Shown here: positions 1 to 9,565 of the stretch, piece after piece
Numbering within the stretch: position 1 is the first letter of the stretch
Layout of the letters: each line of letters begins with the position of its first letter
Source of the DNA: Cytophagaceae bacterium
GTDB taxonomy: Bacteria > Bacteroidota > Bacteroidia > Cytophagales > Spirosomataceae
Length of the DNA: 64,000 nt
Assembly: GCA_016722655.1 (NCBI GenBank)
Contig: JADKIR010000005.1
Coordinates: forward strand, 496,001-560,000
Direction of reading: 5' to 3'
Position numbers and translations under genes: made by a program
Notes under the pieces: model-generated
The model's database searches: none
The model's input: only the letters and a program-made list of their open reading frames with translations
What the model was told of the DNA's origin: nothing

Positions 1-857
1 AAGGGAATTATAAAAAGGATCAGCACCGGAATATAATAAAATAAAGATCCACCATGTGACTCCATGGTTTGAGCAAATCTTCCAAAATTATGTTTTAGGA
101 AAAAATCTGTAAATAAAAATTCTCCGGATTTTTGAAAAGCAAAATAAAACCAGGGGGCAGGAATCAAAATCGCCACCAGCCAATACAATGGATTGAGATA
201 ACTTCTAATTAATCTCCATTCTTTTTTTAAAATTAAAAAACTGAAAATAATCCCAAATATGAGTACAAATGCGATGGGGCCTTTTATGAAGAATCCCAAA
301 CCCGCGTAAACAAAAACAGGCAACATACTTAATGTGTGCTTTTGATACCTTTTCCAGAATGAAAACAAAGCAAGACTTACAAATAGATTGAGGAAATTAT
401 CTGAAACCGCTGCTCTTGCCAGAATCTGAAATTGCAAAAAAGTGGATAGTACGATGAGTATTTTATATCCTGCCTGATTGGAAAATAGTTGTCGTGCCCA
501 CTGTCGCATTACCAAAACATTAACGATAAATGCAATAAAAGAAGGGAACCTTACAGCGATTTCCGTATTCCCGATAATTTTAAGAAATAATACCTCAAAC
601 CAAAAAAACAATGCGGGCTTATCATATCGGTATTGGCCATTTACTTTTATGCTGATCCAATCTCCTGTTGCAAGCATATTTCTGGCGGCTTCAGCAAAAA
701 AACCTTCATCCTCATCAAAAAGCGGGGTCAATGTCATTCCCAGAATACTAAATGAAATATACGCCACTAAAAACCACATTTCATTACGGCTGAGATTTAA
801 CAATGAAATAACTTTAGGTAAAGACTCAGGTAATACGGGGAGTTTAAGTTTGGGCAT
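1..857 (-). CDS. ArnT/PMT-type membrane glycosyltransferase (C-terminal part outside window)
   Basis: Reading the minus strand from an ATG at 857 gives 285 codons with no stop before the left edge, so the gene is cut by the window. The product is strongly hydrophobic. After the first membrane segment it has an acidic DEDE motif at residues 48-51, followed by an FFAEAARNML stretch and YDKPALFFW near residue 80. That is the first periplasmic loop typical of the PMT_2/ArnT family, which moves sugars from polyprenyl-phosphate carriers onto lipids or proteins at the outer face of the inner membrane. The substrate cannot be predicted. The ATG lies 14 bp from the divergent PHP-domain gene, so the two share a very short promoter region or one start is misplaced. 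Confidence 0.8.
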   Translation of the reverse strand, partial: MPKLKLPVLPESLPKVISLLNLSRNEMWFLVAYISFSILGMTLTPLFDEDEGFFAEAARNMLATGDWISIKVNGQYRYDKPALFFWFEVLFLKIIGNTEIAVRFPSFIAFIVNVLVMRQWARQLFSNQAGYKILIVLSTFLQFQILARAAVSDNFLNLFVSLALFSFWKRYQKHTLSMLPVFVYAGLGFFIKGPIAFVLIFGIIFSFLILKKEWRLIRSYLNPLYWLVAILIPAPWFYFAFQKSGEFLFTDFFLKHNFGRFAQTMESHGGSLFYYIPVLILFIIP

Positions 858-871
858 TATTTGATTTAATT

Positions 872-2074
872 ATGTCCAAAGATGTGAGGTCATTACATGA
901 CAAATGGGTTTTTGTAGGTAAAGTTTTCATTAAATTTTTGATAATGTTGCCATTATCTATTTATGCTTTCTATTATTATCAGACCGAAATATATGATTTC
1001 TCCGATCCCGGAAAACCTCAGAATCACTATTATAACCCCTATCAAAACTGGCAAAAAGGAGTTTTGACCAAAGCCAATTTTCATGCTCATTCCAAAGAAT
1101 GGGGCGGCTTGACCAACGGGCATAATTCAGATCAGTAAATACTTGAAACTTATAAAAAACTGGGATTTAAAGTAGCCGGACTGTCTAATTATCATAAAAT
1201 CAATAAAAAAAACATCTCTGATTTGCTGGAAATCCCTTGTTACGAACATGGTTTCAATATTGATAAAGTGCATTTTTTGGGAATCAACAGTACCCATACC
1301 GATGGTCTCGATTTCCCCCTAAAACAGGGTTTATCTCAAAAACAGCAACGAATCATTAACATCCGTGAAAATGCCACATTGGTTTCAATTTGCCATCCCA
1401 ATCTCAGAAACGCAATCACAAAAGAAGATGTGGAAAAACTTTCAGGTTACCATCTTTTTGAAGTTTTGAGTCCGTATGCTACTTCTTTTGACCTTTACGA
1501 TCATGCCATTATGAACGGTCATACTTCCTGGATTTTAGCCAGCGACGATACCCACGATTTAAAAAAACAGCCTGCCGGAAGTTATTTCGTAGGTATAAAC
1601 ACTGAAGCTAATAACAAAACGGAGGTATTAAATGCCTTGAAAAGTGGACAGCATGTAGCTTACAAATCCAACGATGGTATCACTGATATTGAAATAGACA
1701 GTATAAGATTTGAAAAAAATGAAGTTCGATATAGTTTTAAAGGAAATATAAAAAGTGTATTTTTGATTGAAGATGGAATACCACAAATCATCGCTTCAAA
1801 TGGTATCATTTCTTTGAAAAATAACCCAAAGTTTATTCGTTTTGAAGTAATCGGAGAAAAATCATCACTTTATACCAATCCAATTCTTAAAAGCAATAAT
1901 CCGGATTTTGTGGAAACAGGTTCTATTTACGCTGAAATTAATTTACCCAAAACGTTTTACTTCAGACTTTGGCCACTCGCATTGTTTTCAGCCGTATTTA
2001 TCTTGCTATTTTTGAGAAGACCGCTTAGTGTATTGCCCGGTATCATTCAGAAAAACCTTAACACTCGTCGGTAA
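872..2074 (+). pseudogene. PHP-domain metal-dependent phosphoesterase interrupted by in-frame TAA
   Basis: One reading frame runs from ATG 872 to 2074 (about 400 codons) but codon 89 (1136-1138) is TAA. Both halves belong to one protein. The N-terminal part has a membrane anchor (about residues 15-36) and the first metal motif FHAH (H71, H73). The part after the stop continues at once with an ILETYKKLGF helix and carries the CHP and SDDTHD metal motifs plus a C-terminal membrane segment. Without readthrough the active site is split. The stop could be a one-base change from CAA or GAA, a sequencing error, or true decay. An internal TTG at 1223 could start only a fragment lacking the first histidines. 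PHP proteins hydrolyse phosphoesters; the substrate is unknown. Confidence 0.75.
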
Positions 2075-2471
2075 AGGGCACCAACTCATTGTAACCTCCT
2101 ACCAGATTGTTGACTTCTTTAAAACCAAGTCCTTTCATGATATCTACTGTCTTGCTGGTACGGTTTCCGGAACGACAATAAATAAATACGGGTTTTGATT
2201 TATCCAGTTGTTTCAACAATTGCTCCTTAAAATCTTCACCGTAATAATCGATTTGTCTGGCATATTGAATGTGCCCGCTTTTATATTCATCCAGAGTACG
2301 AATATCAACCAATTGATTCTCTTTGCTTTCTTTAAATTTACCCATAAACTCCTCAGCATGGAGGTTGTAAATTTCAGTTTCATAAAAAACCTCCGGTGCT
2401 TCTTTTTCACAGGAACTACCAGCCAAACTTAAAATCCAAACCCATAGATATATAAAATACCTTTTTCCCAT
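2058..2471 (-). CDS. Rhodanese-domain lipoprotein
   Basis: The 137-residue product has a signal peptide ending in a lipobox (LAGSSC, lipidated Cys at 21), so it is probably anchored in an envelope membrane. The rest is one rhodanese domain with the active-site loop CRSGNRT (Cys99), preceded by the DIRTLDEYKSGHI substructure usual for single-domain sulfurtransferases. The family transfers sulfane sulfur to acceptors such as cyanide or thiols; the physiological partner is not visible. It ends inside the last 17 bases of the PHP gene on the opposite strand. Confidence 0.88.
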   Translation of the reverse strand: MGKRYFIYLWVWILSLAGSSCEKEAPEVFYETEIYNLHAEEFMGKFKESKENQLVDIRTLDEYKSGHIQYARQIDYYGEDFKEQLLKQLDKSKPVFIYCRSGNRTSKTVDIMKGLGFKEVNNLVGGYNELVPFTDEC

Positions 2472-2672
2472 TTTTTAACATATAATTTGCAATTTCAAAC
2501 TTAAGCTTTATTTTTTTTAATATTTAAGATTCAATGTTAAATCTATTTTAAATTTTCTTAATAATTACGCCTTTTTCTTTGCTTAAACTTCACATTCCGG
2601 TAATTTTCAGTTCACACAATACATAGACTTTTGCAGTGGAATTTTAAACTATTTATTAACCTCAAAAAGTTT

Positions 2673-5600
2673 ATGACAATCAAAACTTTACCCAAACTAA
2701 AATCCGGATTTTTAGCAACATGCCTGTTTATGGTCTTGTTTTCCGGTAATTTATTGGCTCAAAGATCTGTTACAGGAAAAGTAACTGACGCCAAAAACAG
2801 CCCTATTCCTGGTGCAAGTATTCTTCAAAAAGGCACTTCATTTGGTACAACTTCGGATGTAAACGGAGATTTTAAAATCAATGTAGAATCAGAAAAAAGC
2901 GTCCTTACGATATCTTCTATTGGTTATAAAGCCAAAGAAATTACGGTTGGAAATCAAACTGTGATCAACATTTCATTGGAGGAAGATGCAAAGGCACTAT
3001 CAGAAGTGGTGGTTACGGCACTTGGTATCAAAAAAGAATCTAAAAGATTAGGTGTTTCTATTCAGTCTGTTGATGGAAATGCTGTGATCAAAGCCAGAGA
3101 GCCAAATGCAATCAATGCCTTAACAGGTAAAGTTGCCGGACTAACTGTGGGATCTCAACCTGAGCTTTTGCGTAAACCAAACATTCAGCTTCGCGGAAAC
3201 AGCGAAATCCTCTATGTTGTTGATGGTGTGCCTGTTAACTCAGACACCTGGAACATCAGCCCTGATGATATTGAGACTTACTCAGTTTTAAAAGGTGCAT
3301 CGGCCTCAGCCCTTTATGGATTTAGAGGTAAAAACGGAGCGATTTTGATTACAACCAAAAGAGGTACCAAAGACAAAAGAGGTTACCAGGTTGATTTCAA
3401 CTCAAGCACCATGTTTGACAATAGTTTTTATGCTTTCCCTAAAACTCAGGATGAATATGGTCCTGGTGACCACGGAAAATATGCCTTTGTGGATGGTAAA
3501 GGCGGTGGTTTGAATGACGGTGACTATGATGGAGGTTGGGGTCCTAAATTTGAAGGCCAACTTATTCCACAATACGATTCACCGATTGATCCTGTAACCG
3601 GTGTACGTCAGGGGACTCCCTATATAGCAAGAGGAAAAGATAACTTAGCCCGTTTTCTTCAAACAGGTGTTTTATCAACAAATAACGTTTCTCTTTCTGC
3701 TTCAGGTGAAAAATACAATGTAAGATTTTCCGGCTCAAATACTTTCCAAAAAGGTATTGTACCCAACACAAAACTGGACATTTTGAACTTCAATATGACC
3801 ACTGATTATCAATTCAACAAAAAATTGAAATTTTCGAGTGGCCTGCAATACAATCGTCAGATGTCACCTAATTTCCCTGATGTCAACTACGGACCTAACT
3901 CTATCATTTACAACATGGTATTGTGGGCAGGTGCCGACTGGGATGTGGACGACATGAAAGATTACTGGCAGGAAGGAAAAGAAGGTATCCAACAAATATA
4001 TGCGGAATATCAAAGATATAACAACCCTTATTTCATGAGTTACGAGTGGTTGAGAGGCCATTATAAAACAGATATCATAGGACAGGCTTCTATGACTTAT
4101 CAGATCGCTCCTTCTTTAGATGTAATGTTGAGAACTCAGGTTACTACCTGGGATCTGTTCAGAAGTGAGAAATTCCCTTATTCTGCCGGAACATATGGAA
4201 GAGATGAGAGAAGAGGTGATTACCGCGAAGACAGAAGAAGTTTATTTGAAAACAATACCGATATCCTTTTCAAGTATGACAAAAATCTTTTCGAAGGTTT
4301 TAATGCTAAAATATGGGCTGGTGGAAATGTAAGGTCTTTCAAATTCAATTCTAACTTTGCTTCCACTGATTATCTCATCGTTCCGGGATTTTATAATTTT
4401 ATAAATTCAGCCAATCCTGTAAAAGTATTTAACTTTAATTCAAATATGCAGGTTAATTCAGGCTACTATTCGGCTGACCTTAGTTATAAAGATTATATCA
4501 ACCTTTCAACAACAGGCCGTGTAGATCAACTTTCTACATTACCAAAAGGGAACAATACATTCTTTTACCCTTCAGTTTCTGTATCCACCGCTTTGACTGA
4601 TTATTTGCCCATTCCTGAATTTATTTCATTCTTAAAAATCAGAGGTTCTTATGCCAACGTTAAGGATGGTTTGACAACCGGATCTATTGCATCTGCACCT
4701 GGTCTGGTTTATGGGGAATCTTATTCTTCACCTTATGATGGCCCTACTTACCAAAATTCAGCAGTTTATTCGGTTTTATATTCTTATAACAATACTCCTT
4801 CTGCCTCTTATACCAACTCCCTAAATAACCCCAATCTAATTCCAAGTTCTACTTCACAAACAGAACTTGGTTTAGATTTAAAATTCCTTCAAAACAGAAT
4901 TGGTTTGGAAGCCACCTATTTTATCTCTGATGAAGGTCCAAAAATCTTCAACCTCCCAATCTCGAGCACATCTGGTTACTCTTCTGCTCTTGTTAACGGT
5001 ATCAAAACTCAGAAAAAAGGTGTTGAAGTGTCATTGACAGGAAGTCCAATCAAAAACGCTGAAGGTCTAAACTGGAATGTTGTAGCCAATTATTCAACTT
5101 ATGTGGAAACACTGAAGGAAATATATCCTGGCGTAGAAAGCTTAAATACTTTTCTTAAAATAGGTGACAGAATGGATAAGTTTTATGGAAGAGCTTTCGT
5201 AAAAACTCCGGACGGTCAAATCATCAATGATGCTTCAGGAAGACCAATATATGCTCCTGTTTCTCAGTATCTGGGTAACATGCTTCCGAAATTTGTTTTT
5301 GGAATCAACAACCAGTTTGAATATAAAGGTGTAAATCTTAGTTTCCAGTTTGATGGACGTATTGGTGGGGTAATCTCAAACTATGTTCAGAAACAAACCT
5401 TCCGTGGTGGTCGTCATATTGACCTGGTTACAGGTGCTATGGGTGATGCCAGATATCAGGACTATTTGGGTGTTAAATCTTATGTAGGAGAGGGAGTGCA
5501 GGTAGCTAACGGTGCCACCATCAAATATGATGCAGATGGAAATGTTACAAACTATGCGGAATTGACTTATACTCCAAATACCACCAAGCAATATTTGCAG

Positions 5601-5876
5601 GACTGGGTGAGCCGATATTACAACTCTGATGAAGGTAACTTGATGTCAAGATCATTCGGAATGCTAAGAGAAGTGGTTATTGGGTATCAGATTCCTAAGA
5701 AATTGTTCAGTAAATCAGGAATTCAACAAATCAGTGTTTCTGTAGTGGGTCGTAATTTGTTGTATTTCGCTGAGAAAAAAGACATTGACCTTAACCAATA
5801 TCTGGATGGCGGTTCTTCAGGTTTACAGACACCTTCAACAAGAAGATATGGTGTTAACTTAAATCTTACATTCTAA
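2673..5876 (+). CDS. SusC/RagA-family TonB-linked outer-membrane transporter
   Basis: The product (about 1067 residues from ATG 2673) has a signal peptide, then a CarboxypepD_reg-like beta-sandwich (VTGKVTDAKNSPIPGASI), a plug domain with the LRGN, YVVDGVPV and GASASALYGFRGKNGAILITTK signatures, and a large C-terminal barrel ending in an aromatic strand (NLNLTF). ATG 2673 is preferred over the in-frame TTG 2631 because the signal peptide starts right after it. A SusD gene follows after 31 bp, so the two should form an outer-membrane import complex. The phosphonate and phosphatase genes downstream suggest a phosphorus-containing ligand rather than a plain glycan, but no ligand can be read from the sequence. 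Confidence 0.93.
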   Translation: MTIKTLPKLKSGFLATCLFMVLFSGNLLAQRSVTGKVTDAKNSPIPGASILQKGTSFGTTSDVNGDFKINVESEKSVLTISSIGYKAKEITVGNQTVINISLEEDAKALSEVVVTALGIKKESKRLGVSIQSVDGNAVIKAREPNAINALTGKVAGLTVGSQPELLRKPNIQLRGNSEILYVVDGVPVNSDTWNISPDDIETYSVLKGASASALYGFRGKNGAILITTKRGTKDKRGYQVDFNSSTMFDNSFYAFPKTQDEYGPGDHGKYAFVDGKGGGLNDGDYDGGWGPKFEGQLIPQYDSPIDPVTGVRQGTPYIARGKDNLARFLQTGVLSTNNVSLSASGEKYNVRFSGSNTFQKGIVPNTKLDILNFNMTTDYQFNKKLKFSSGLQYNRQMSPNFPDVNYGPNSIIYNMVLWAGADWDVDDMKDYWQEGKEGIQQIYAEYQRYNNPYFMSYEWLRGHYKTDIIGQASMTYQIAPSLDVMLRTQVTTWDLFRSEKFPYSAGTYGRDERRGDYREDRRSLFENNTDILFKYDKNLFEGFNAKIWAGGNVRSFKFNSNFASTDYLIVPGFYNFINSANPVKVFNFNSNMQVNSGYYSADLSYKDYINLSTTGRVDQLSTLPKGNNTFFYPSVSVSTALTDYLPIPEFISFLKIRGSYANVKDGLTTGSIASAPGLVYGESYSSPYDGPTYQNSAVYSVLYSYNNTPSASYTNSLNNPNLIPSSTSQTELGLDLKFLQNRIGLEATYFISDEGPKIFNLPISSTSGYSSALVNGIKTQKKGVEVSLTGSPIKNAEGLNWNVVANYSTYVETLKEIYPGVESLNTFLKIGDRMDKFYGRAFVKTPDGQIINDASGRPIYAPVSQYLGNMLPKFVFGINNQFEYKGVNLSFQFDGRIGGVISNYVQKQTFRGGRHIDLVTGAMGDARYQDYLGVKSYVGEGVQVANGATIKYDADGNVTNYAELTYTPNTTKQYLQDWVSRYYNSDEGNLMSRSFGMLREVVIGYQIPKKLFSKSGIQQISVSVVGRNLLYFAEKKDIDLNQYLDGGSSGLQTPSTRRYGVNLNLTF

Positions 5877-5907
5877 GATTTCTCATTTAAAAAATTATTG
5901 AAAAAAA

Positions 5908-7491
5908 ATGAAAAAATTATCATTAATAATAATCGGAATATTGGGCTTGACTATTTCAAGCTGCGAAACAGATTTTTCAGCACTTGAAAAAGACCCCAAC
6001 AGACCAGTAAATGTACCTGCTTCATTGATTTTGAAAGAAGTAGAATATGCTTTGTACAACAGCACTGGCAGGCCATTTTCGGCAGAAATGCGTTGGAATC
6101 AATTTTATTGCTCCAATTATAACTATTATGCTACCAATGAATATACATGGTCAGAAATGCCTAACCATTTTTACACATTGAAAAATGTTATTAAAATGGA
6201 AGAAGAAGCCATCAGGTCTGGAGAAGCCGCTAAAAATCCTTATTCCGCCCTTGGTAAATTCTTCAGAGCGTTTTATTATGACCAAATGAGCAAAAGAGTG
6301 GGGGATTTACCTTTAACTGAAGCTCTTGCAGGTACAGAAAACTTTGCACCGAAATACGATGATCAAAAAGCAGTTTACAAGCAAATCCTGACCTGGTTGG
6401 ATGAGTCAAATACAGAAATGGCAGAATTGATTGCAAGTGGAAAATCAAATGTAACCGGTGATATTTATTTTGGTGGCGATCTGAAAAAATGGCAAAAAGC
6501 GGTAAATGCATTTCAATTAAGAATACTTACTACGCTTAGTTCAAAAGAGTCTGATTCGGATTTAAACATAAAAGGAAGGTTTAGCAGCATAATCAATAAT
6601 CCTTCGAAATACCCATTATTAGCCTCAAATGATGAGAGTTTATTATTTAACAGTAACCAAAATAATAAATATCCATCAAACCCTGATAACTTCGGTTTTG
6701 ATGCTACACGTCAAAATATGTCACAAGCTTATGTGGAAAGATTGACAGAACGTAATGACCCTCGGGTATTTTTAACTTGCGAGCCGGCAGGTTCTGAACT
6801 TAAATCAGGAAAAAAACCAAGTGATTTTAGTGCCTATAAAGGTGCCAGTTCTGCCGAAGACCTTGCTGATATGTCATTTAAAGCGGGTACCAGCAATGGT
6901 GCTGACTTTGCACCTGGTCAATATTCTTTTCAAAATCGTAACAGATATTACACCAACTACGTAGGTGAAGCTACATTTATCGTGGGTTACCCTGAAATGT
7001 GTTTCAATATTGCTGAAGGATTGCACCGTAGTTGGGCTACAGGAGCAGCTGCTGATTGGTATGAAAAAGGAGTAAAAGCATCTTTAGGATTTTATGGTAT
7101 CAAAGAAGGCAACAACACCTTTACATATTCAAAAACAGGTGGTAAAAATGCAACTGATTTTGCCACATTCAGCTATAATTTCAATACGGCTGATTATTTA
7201 TCGCAGCCCAATGTGAAATATTCTGCTGAAAAAGGTTTGGAGAATATCCTGACTCAAAAATATCTGGCATTTTTCATGAACTCAGGAATGGAAGCCTATT
7301 TCAACTGGAGACGCACCGGATTCCCTACTTTGTATCAGGGTGTGGGTAACGGTAACTCCAACCGCATCGCAGTGAGATGGCAATATCCTTTGAGCGAAAG
7401 AACTACAAATACCACTAATTACAAAGCTGCCATTGATCGCCAGTTTGGGGGCAAAGATGACATCAATGACAAAATGTGGTTGTTAAAATAA
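5908..7491 (+). CDS. SusD/RagB-family surface lipoprotein
   Basis: The 527-residue product begins with a lipoprotein signal peptide (TISSC, lipidated Cys19) and an N-terminal SusD-like segment (CETDFSALEKDPNRP). TPR-type helices and the C-terminal NWRRTGFP motif usual in SusD/RagB proteins follow. It caps the SusC barrel on the cell surface and binds ligand. It lies 31 bp after susC in the same direction and is followed by an intrinsic terminator, so the pair forms its own transcription unit. There is no glycoside hydrolase, sulfatase or polysaccharide lyase nearby, which is unusual for a carbohydrate SusCD locus. Confidence 0.93.
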   Translation: MKKLSLIIIGILGLTISSCETDFSALEKDPNRPVNVPASLILKEVEYALYNSTGRPFSAEMRWNQFYCSNYNYYATNEYTWSEMPNHFYTLKNVIKMEEEAIRSGEAAKNPYSALGKFFRAFYYDQMSKRVGDLPLTEALAGTENFAPKYDDQKAVYKQILTWLDESNTEMAELIASGKSNVTGDIYFGGDLKKWQKAVNAFQLRILTTLSSKESDSDLNIKGRFSSIINNPSKYPLLASNDESLLFNSNQNNKYPSNPDNFGFDATRQNMSQAYVERLTERNDPRVFLTCEPAGSELKSGKKPSDFSAYKGASSAEDLADMSFKAGTSNGADFAPGQYSFQNRNRYYTNYVGEATFIVGYPEMCFNIAEGLHRSWATGAAADWYEKGVKASLGFYGIKEGNNTFTYSKTGGKNATDFATFSYNFNTADYLSQPNVKYSAEKGLENILTQKYLAFFMNSGMEAYFNWRRTGFPTLYQGVGNGNSNRIAVRWQYPLSERTTNTTNYKAAIDRQFGGKDDINDKMWLLK

Positions 7492-7530
7492 AGATCATAG
7501 TTAAAGTTTAGGTTAAAAAAAACCAGTTTC

Positions 7531-7560
7531 AAAAGCGGGATATTTTATCCCGCTTTTCTT
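7531..7560 (+). terminator. Intrinsic terminator after susD
   Basis: An inverted repeat AAAAGCGGGAT / ATCCCGCTTTT with a short TTT-containing loop ends in T-rich sequence. It closes the SusCD unit only about 15 bp before the phnZ ATG, so phnZ must depend on readthrough or on a promoter that overlaps the hairpin. Confidence 0.8.
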
Positions 7561-7573
7561 CATTCTAAATAAA

Positions 7574-8134
7574 ATGGAAAAGACAATTCGGGAGATAAAA
7601 AAAATCTTTACCCTAAAAGGAGGGGAAGCCTACTATGGTGAGAAAATCTCACAATATGAGCATGGAGCCCAATGCCTCTTGTTGGCACTGAGTGAAGATC
7701 AGGCCATTGATATGCAGGTGGCAGCATTTCTGCACGATATCGGGCATATGATCGAAGATCCATTAATGCAAGGTCAGGATATGGATGGTTTTGGAAATAA
7801 AGATCATGAGTTAATTGCCAAAAACTGGTTAAAAGAACGAGGTTTTTCTGAAAAAATACAGACGGTTGTATATAACCATGTAGAAGCCAAAAGATATCTG
7901 TGCTTTGCAGATAAAGAATATTATGACAGCCTTTCAGATGCCAGTAAAAAAACGCTGGAATTTCAGGGAGGTATTATGACAGAAAATGAAGCAATTTCAT
8001 TTAAAGAAGCACCCTATTTTGAAGAAAGTATTTTGCTTAGGAAATGGGATGATCTCGGAAAAATCCCCAATACTCCCCTACCCGACCTCGAAGATATACT
8101 TGAAATAATCAGGAGATACCTAAGGACAATCTGA
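7574..8134 (+). CDS. phnZ: PhnZ-type HD-domain mixed-valent diiron oxygenase (phosphonate C-P cleavage)
   Basis: The 186-residue product has the HD-domain pattern of PhnZ, which oxidatively cleaves (R)-2-amino-1-hydroxyethylphosphonate to glycine and phosphate. Candidate iron ligands in order are H30, H54-D55 (LHDIGH), H78, H102 (NHVEAKRYL) and D159 (RKWDD). Residues that in PhnZ contact substrate also appear at the right spacing: Y20 and E23 before H30, H58, K106 and R156. The long LS-AS-TLEFQGG segment is characteristic of this branch and not of nucleotide-hydrolysing HD proteins. No PhnY/TmpA-type Fe/2-oxoglutarate hydroxylase lies beside it, so the hydroxylated substrate must come from outside or from an enzyme encoded elsewhere. 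PhnZ numbering is recalled, not aligned by computer. Confidence 0.82.
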   Translation: MEKTIREIKKIFTLKGGEAYYGEKISQYEHGAQCLLLALSEDQAIDMQVAAFLHDIGHMIEDPLMQGQDMDGFGNKDHELIAKNWLKERGFSEKIQTVVYNHVEAKRYLCFADKEYYDSLSDASKKTLEFQGGIMTENEAISFKEAPYFEESILLRKWDDLGKIPNTPLPDLEDILEIIRRYLRTI

Positions 8135-8164
8135 AAATAATCCTTTTGGCTTTTCTTAAAGTTC

Positions 8165-9565
8165 GTGAGGTTTTTTAATATTCCTTGCGAACTTAATTAT
8201 TTCATAAAAATCAGGTTACTTTCCGGTAATATTAGATTTCCAATTTGCACAAAAAAAAGCCAATTGGAATCATTACAAAACCAACTGAAAAACAGCTCTT
8301 TGAAACTTCACATTTGGGCATTTATTGCTGCATTTGGAGCTTATTTTTGCACCTATGCATTTAGAAAACCTTTTTCCACAGGGGTATTTGAAGGCATCGA
8401 AATTTACAGTATTAACGCAAAAACCGTTTTTATTTTATCTCAGGTAATTGGCTATATGCTGTCCAAATTTATCGGTATAAAAGTAATCTCAGAGTTGACC
8501 TCAGGAACACGAATTAAACTTATAATCGCCTTAATAGTAATCTCAGAAGTTGCCTTATTTCTTTTTGGAATTTTGCCCTTAAAATACAAATTCATCGGGA
8601 TGTTTATCAATGGCCTACCGCTAGGAATGGTTTATGGGGTAATTTTTAGTTTTTTGGAAGGACGCAGATTTACAGAATTCCTGGGTTTGGGTTTGAGTAT
8701 AAATATGATTATGACTTCCGGAATCTTCAAAAGCCTGTACTTGTGGATACAAAGCTTCACCAATATGTCTGAATTTGGTATGCCAGCATTTATCGGTTTG
8801 ATTTTCCTACCGCTTTTATTGTTTTTCCTATGGATGCTGGGCAACATTCCCCGTCCCTCCCAAACAGAGCAAAATCTGAAGAAAAAGAGAGAAGCCATGA
8901 ACCGCAGAGATAAAAATGAGATTTTGAAAAATTATGGCTTAGGGGTGACTTTGATTGTAATATTCTATGCTTTTTTGACTACCATCCGCGATTTTCGAGA
9001 TAATTTCAGCATTGAAATATGGCACTCCGTTCAGGCAAACCACGAGATTTCAGTTTTTGCAAAAACTGAAATTTGGATCTCGGTTTGGGTATTTTTATCA
9101 ATTTTATTTCTCAATATTTTTAAGAATAACAAAAAAGCACTTATTGCTATCAATCTGATTTTTATCCTATGCCTGATATTGATTTCTTTTGCCAACAATC
9201 AAATGGCATTAGACAAAATTACCGGCAGTACATGGATGATCCTGCAAGGTTTTGCCTTTTATTTGCCTTATCTGATTATCCAGATTGCATTTTTTGACCG
9301 CTTGATTCCGCTACTCAACATTCGTGGAAACGCAGGATTCTTCATTTATATCTGCGATAGTTTCGGATATTTAGGCTCTGTAGTATTAATGATTTTAAAA
9401 GAATTTTGGGATCCCATGAAAGACCCCAAAATAATACTCATTGAGCTCAGCAACGGGGTTGCCATTATTGGAATATTGGTAGTGGTGGGTCAATTTCTGT
9501 TTTTTGAAGTAAAGAGAAAAAGACAAAATATTTCTGAAAACATCAATCTGGAAATAGTTCATTGA
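8165..9565 (+). CDS. DUF5690-type MFS-like membrane carrier, candidate organophosphonate transporter
   Basis: A polytopic protein of about 12 membrane helices with a basic central loop (QNLKKKREAMNRRDK), as in the major facilitator superfamily. It resembles Bacteroidota DUF5690 proteins, whose function is unassigned. Two motifs recall the organophosphate:phosphate antiporters GlpT/UhpT: YAFRKPFS in the first helix (R67-K68), like the GlpT YxxRKxF motif with its phosphate-binding Arg, and TTIRDFRDNF (R275) opening the second half, near the position of the second GlpT Arg. The gene follows phnZ by 30 bp. The start is uncertain: GTG 8165 gives a 45-residue lead before the first helix, and TTG 8264 gives a shorter, more typical one. 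Its 3' end overlaps the opposing oxidoreductase by 23 bp. Confidence 0.7.
   Translation: MRFFNIPCELNYFIKIRLLSGNIRFPICTKKSQLESLQNQLKNSSLKLHIWAFIAAFGAYFCTYAFRKPFSTGVFEGIEIYSINAKTVFILSQVIGYMLSKFIGIKVISELTSGTRIKLIIALIVISEVALFLFGILPLKYKFIGMFINGLPLGMVYGVIFSFLEGRRFTEFLGLGLSINMIMTSGIFKSLYLWIQSFTNMSEFGMPAFIGLIFLPLLLFFLWMLGNIPRPSQTEQNLKKKREAMNRRDKNEILKNYGLGVTLIVIFYAFLTTIRDFRDNFSIEIWHSVQANHEISVFAKTEIWISVWVFLSILFLNIFKNNKKALIAINLIFILCLILISFANNQMALDKITGSTWMILQGFAFYLPYLIIQIAFFDRLIPLLNIRGNAGFFIYICDSFGYLGSVVLMILKEFWDPMKDPKIILIELSNGVAIIGILVVVGQFLFFEVKRKRQNISENINLEIVH

Noticed and set aside
478..864. Plus-strand open frame of 128 codons
   Set aside because: It is antisense to the ArnT-type glycosyltransferase, whose minus-strand frame has clear family motifs. 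The plus-strand translation has no recognisable features.
1223..2074. Independent gene starting at TTG 1223
   Set aside because: It is in the same frame as the ATG 872 ORF and continues its domain after one TAA. Treated as one interrupted gene.
2521..2560. Pho-box-like TTAACATT on the minus strand before susC
   Set aside because: Only one copy with no 11-bp-spaced partner; a single octamer is expected by chance in AT-rich DNA.
2616..2640. Promoter box before susC (GACTTTTGC)
   Set aside because: It misses the TA of TAnnTTTG and no -33 TTG lies at 17-23 bp, so support is too weak.
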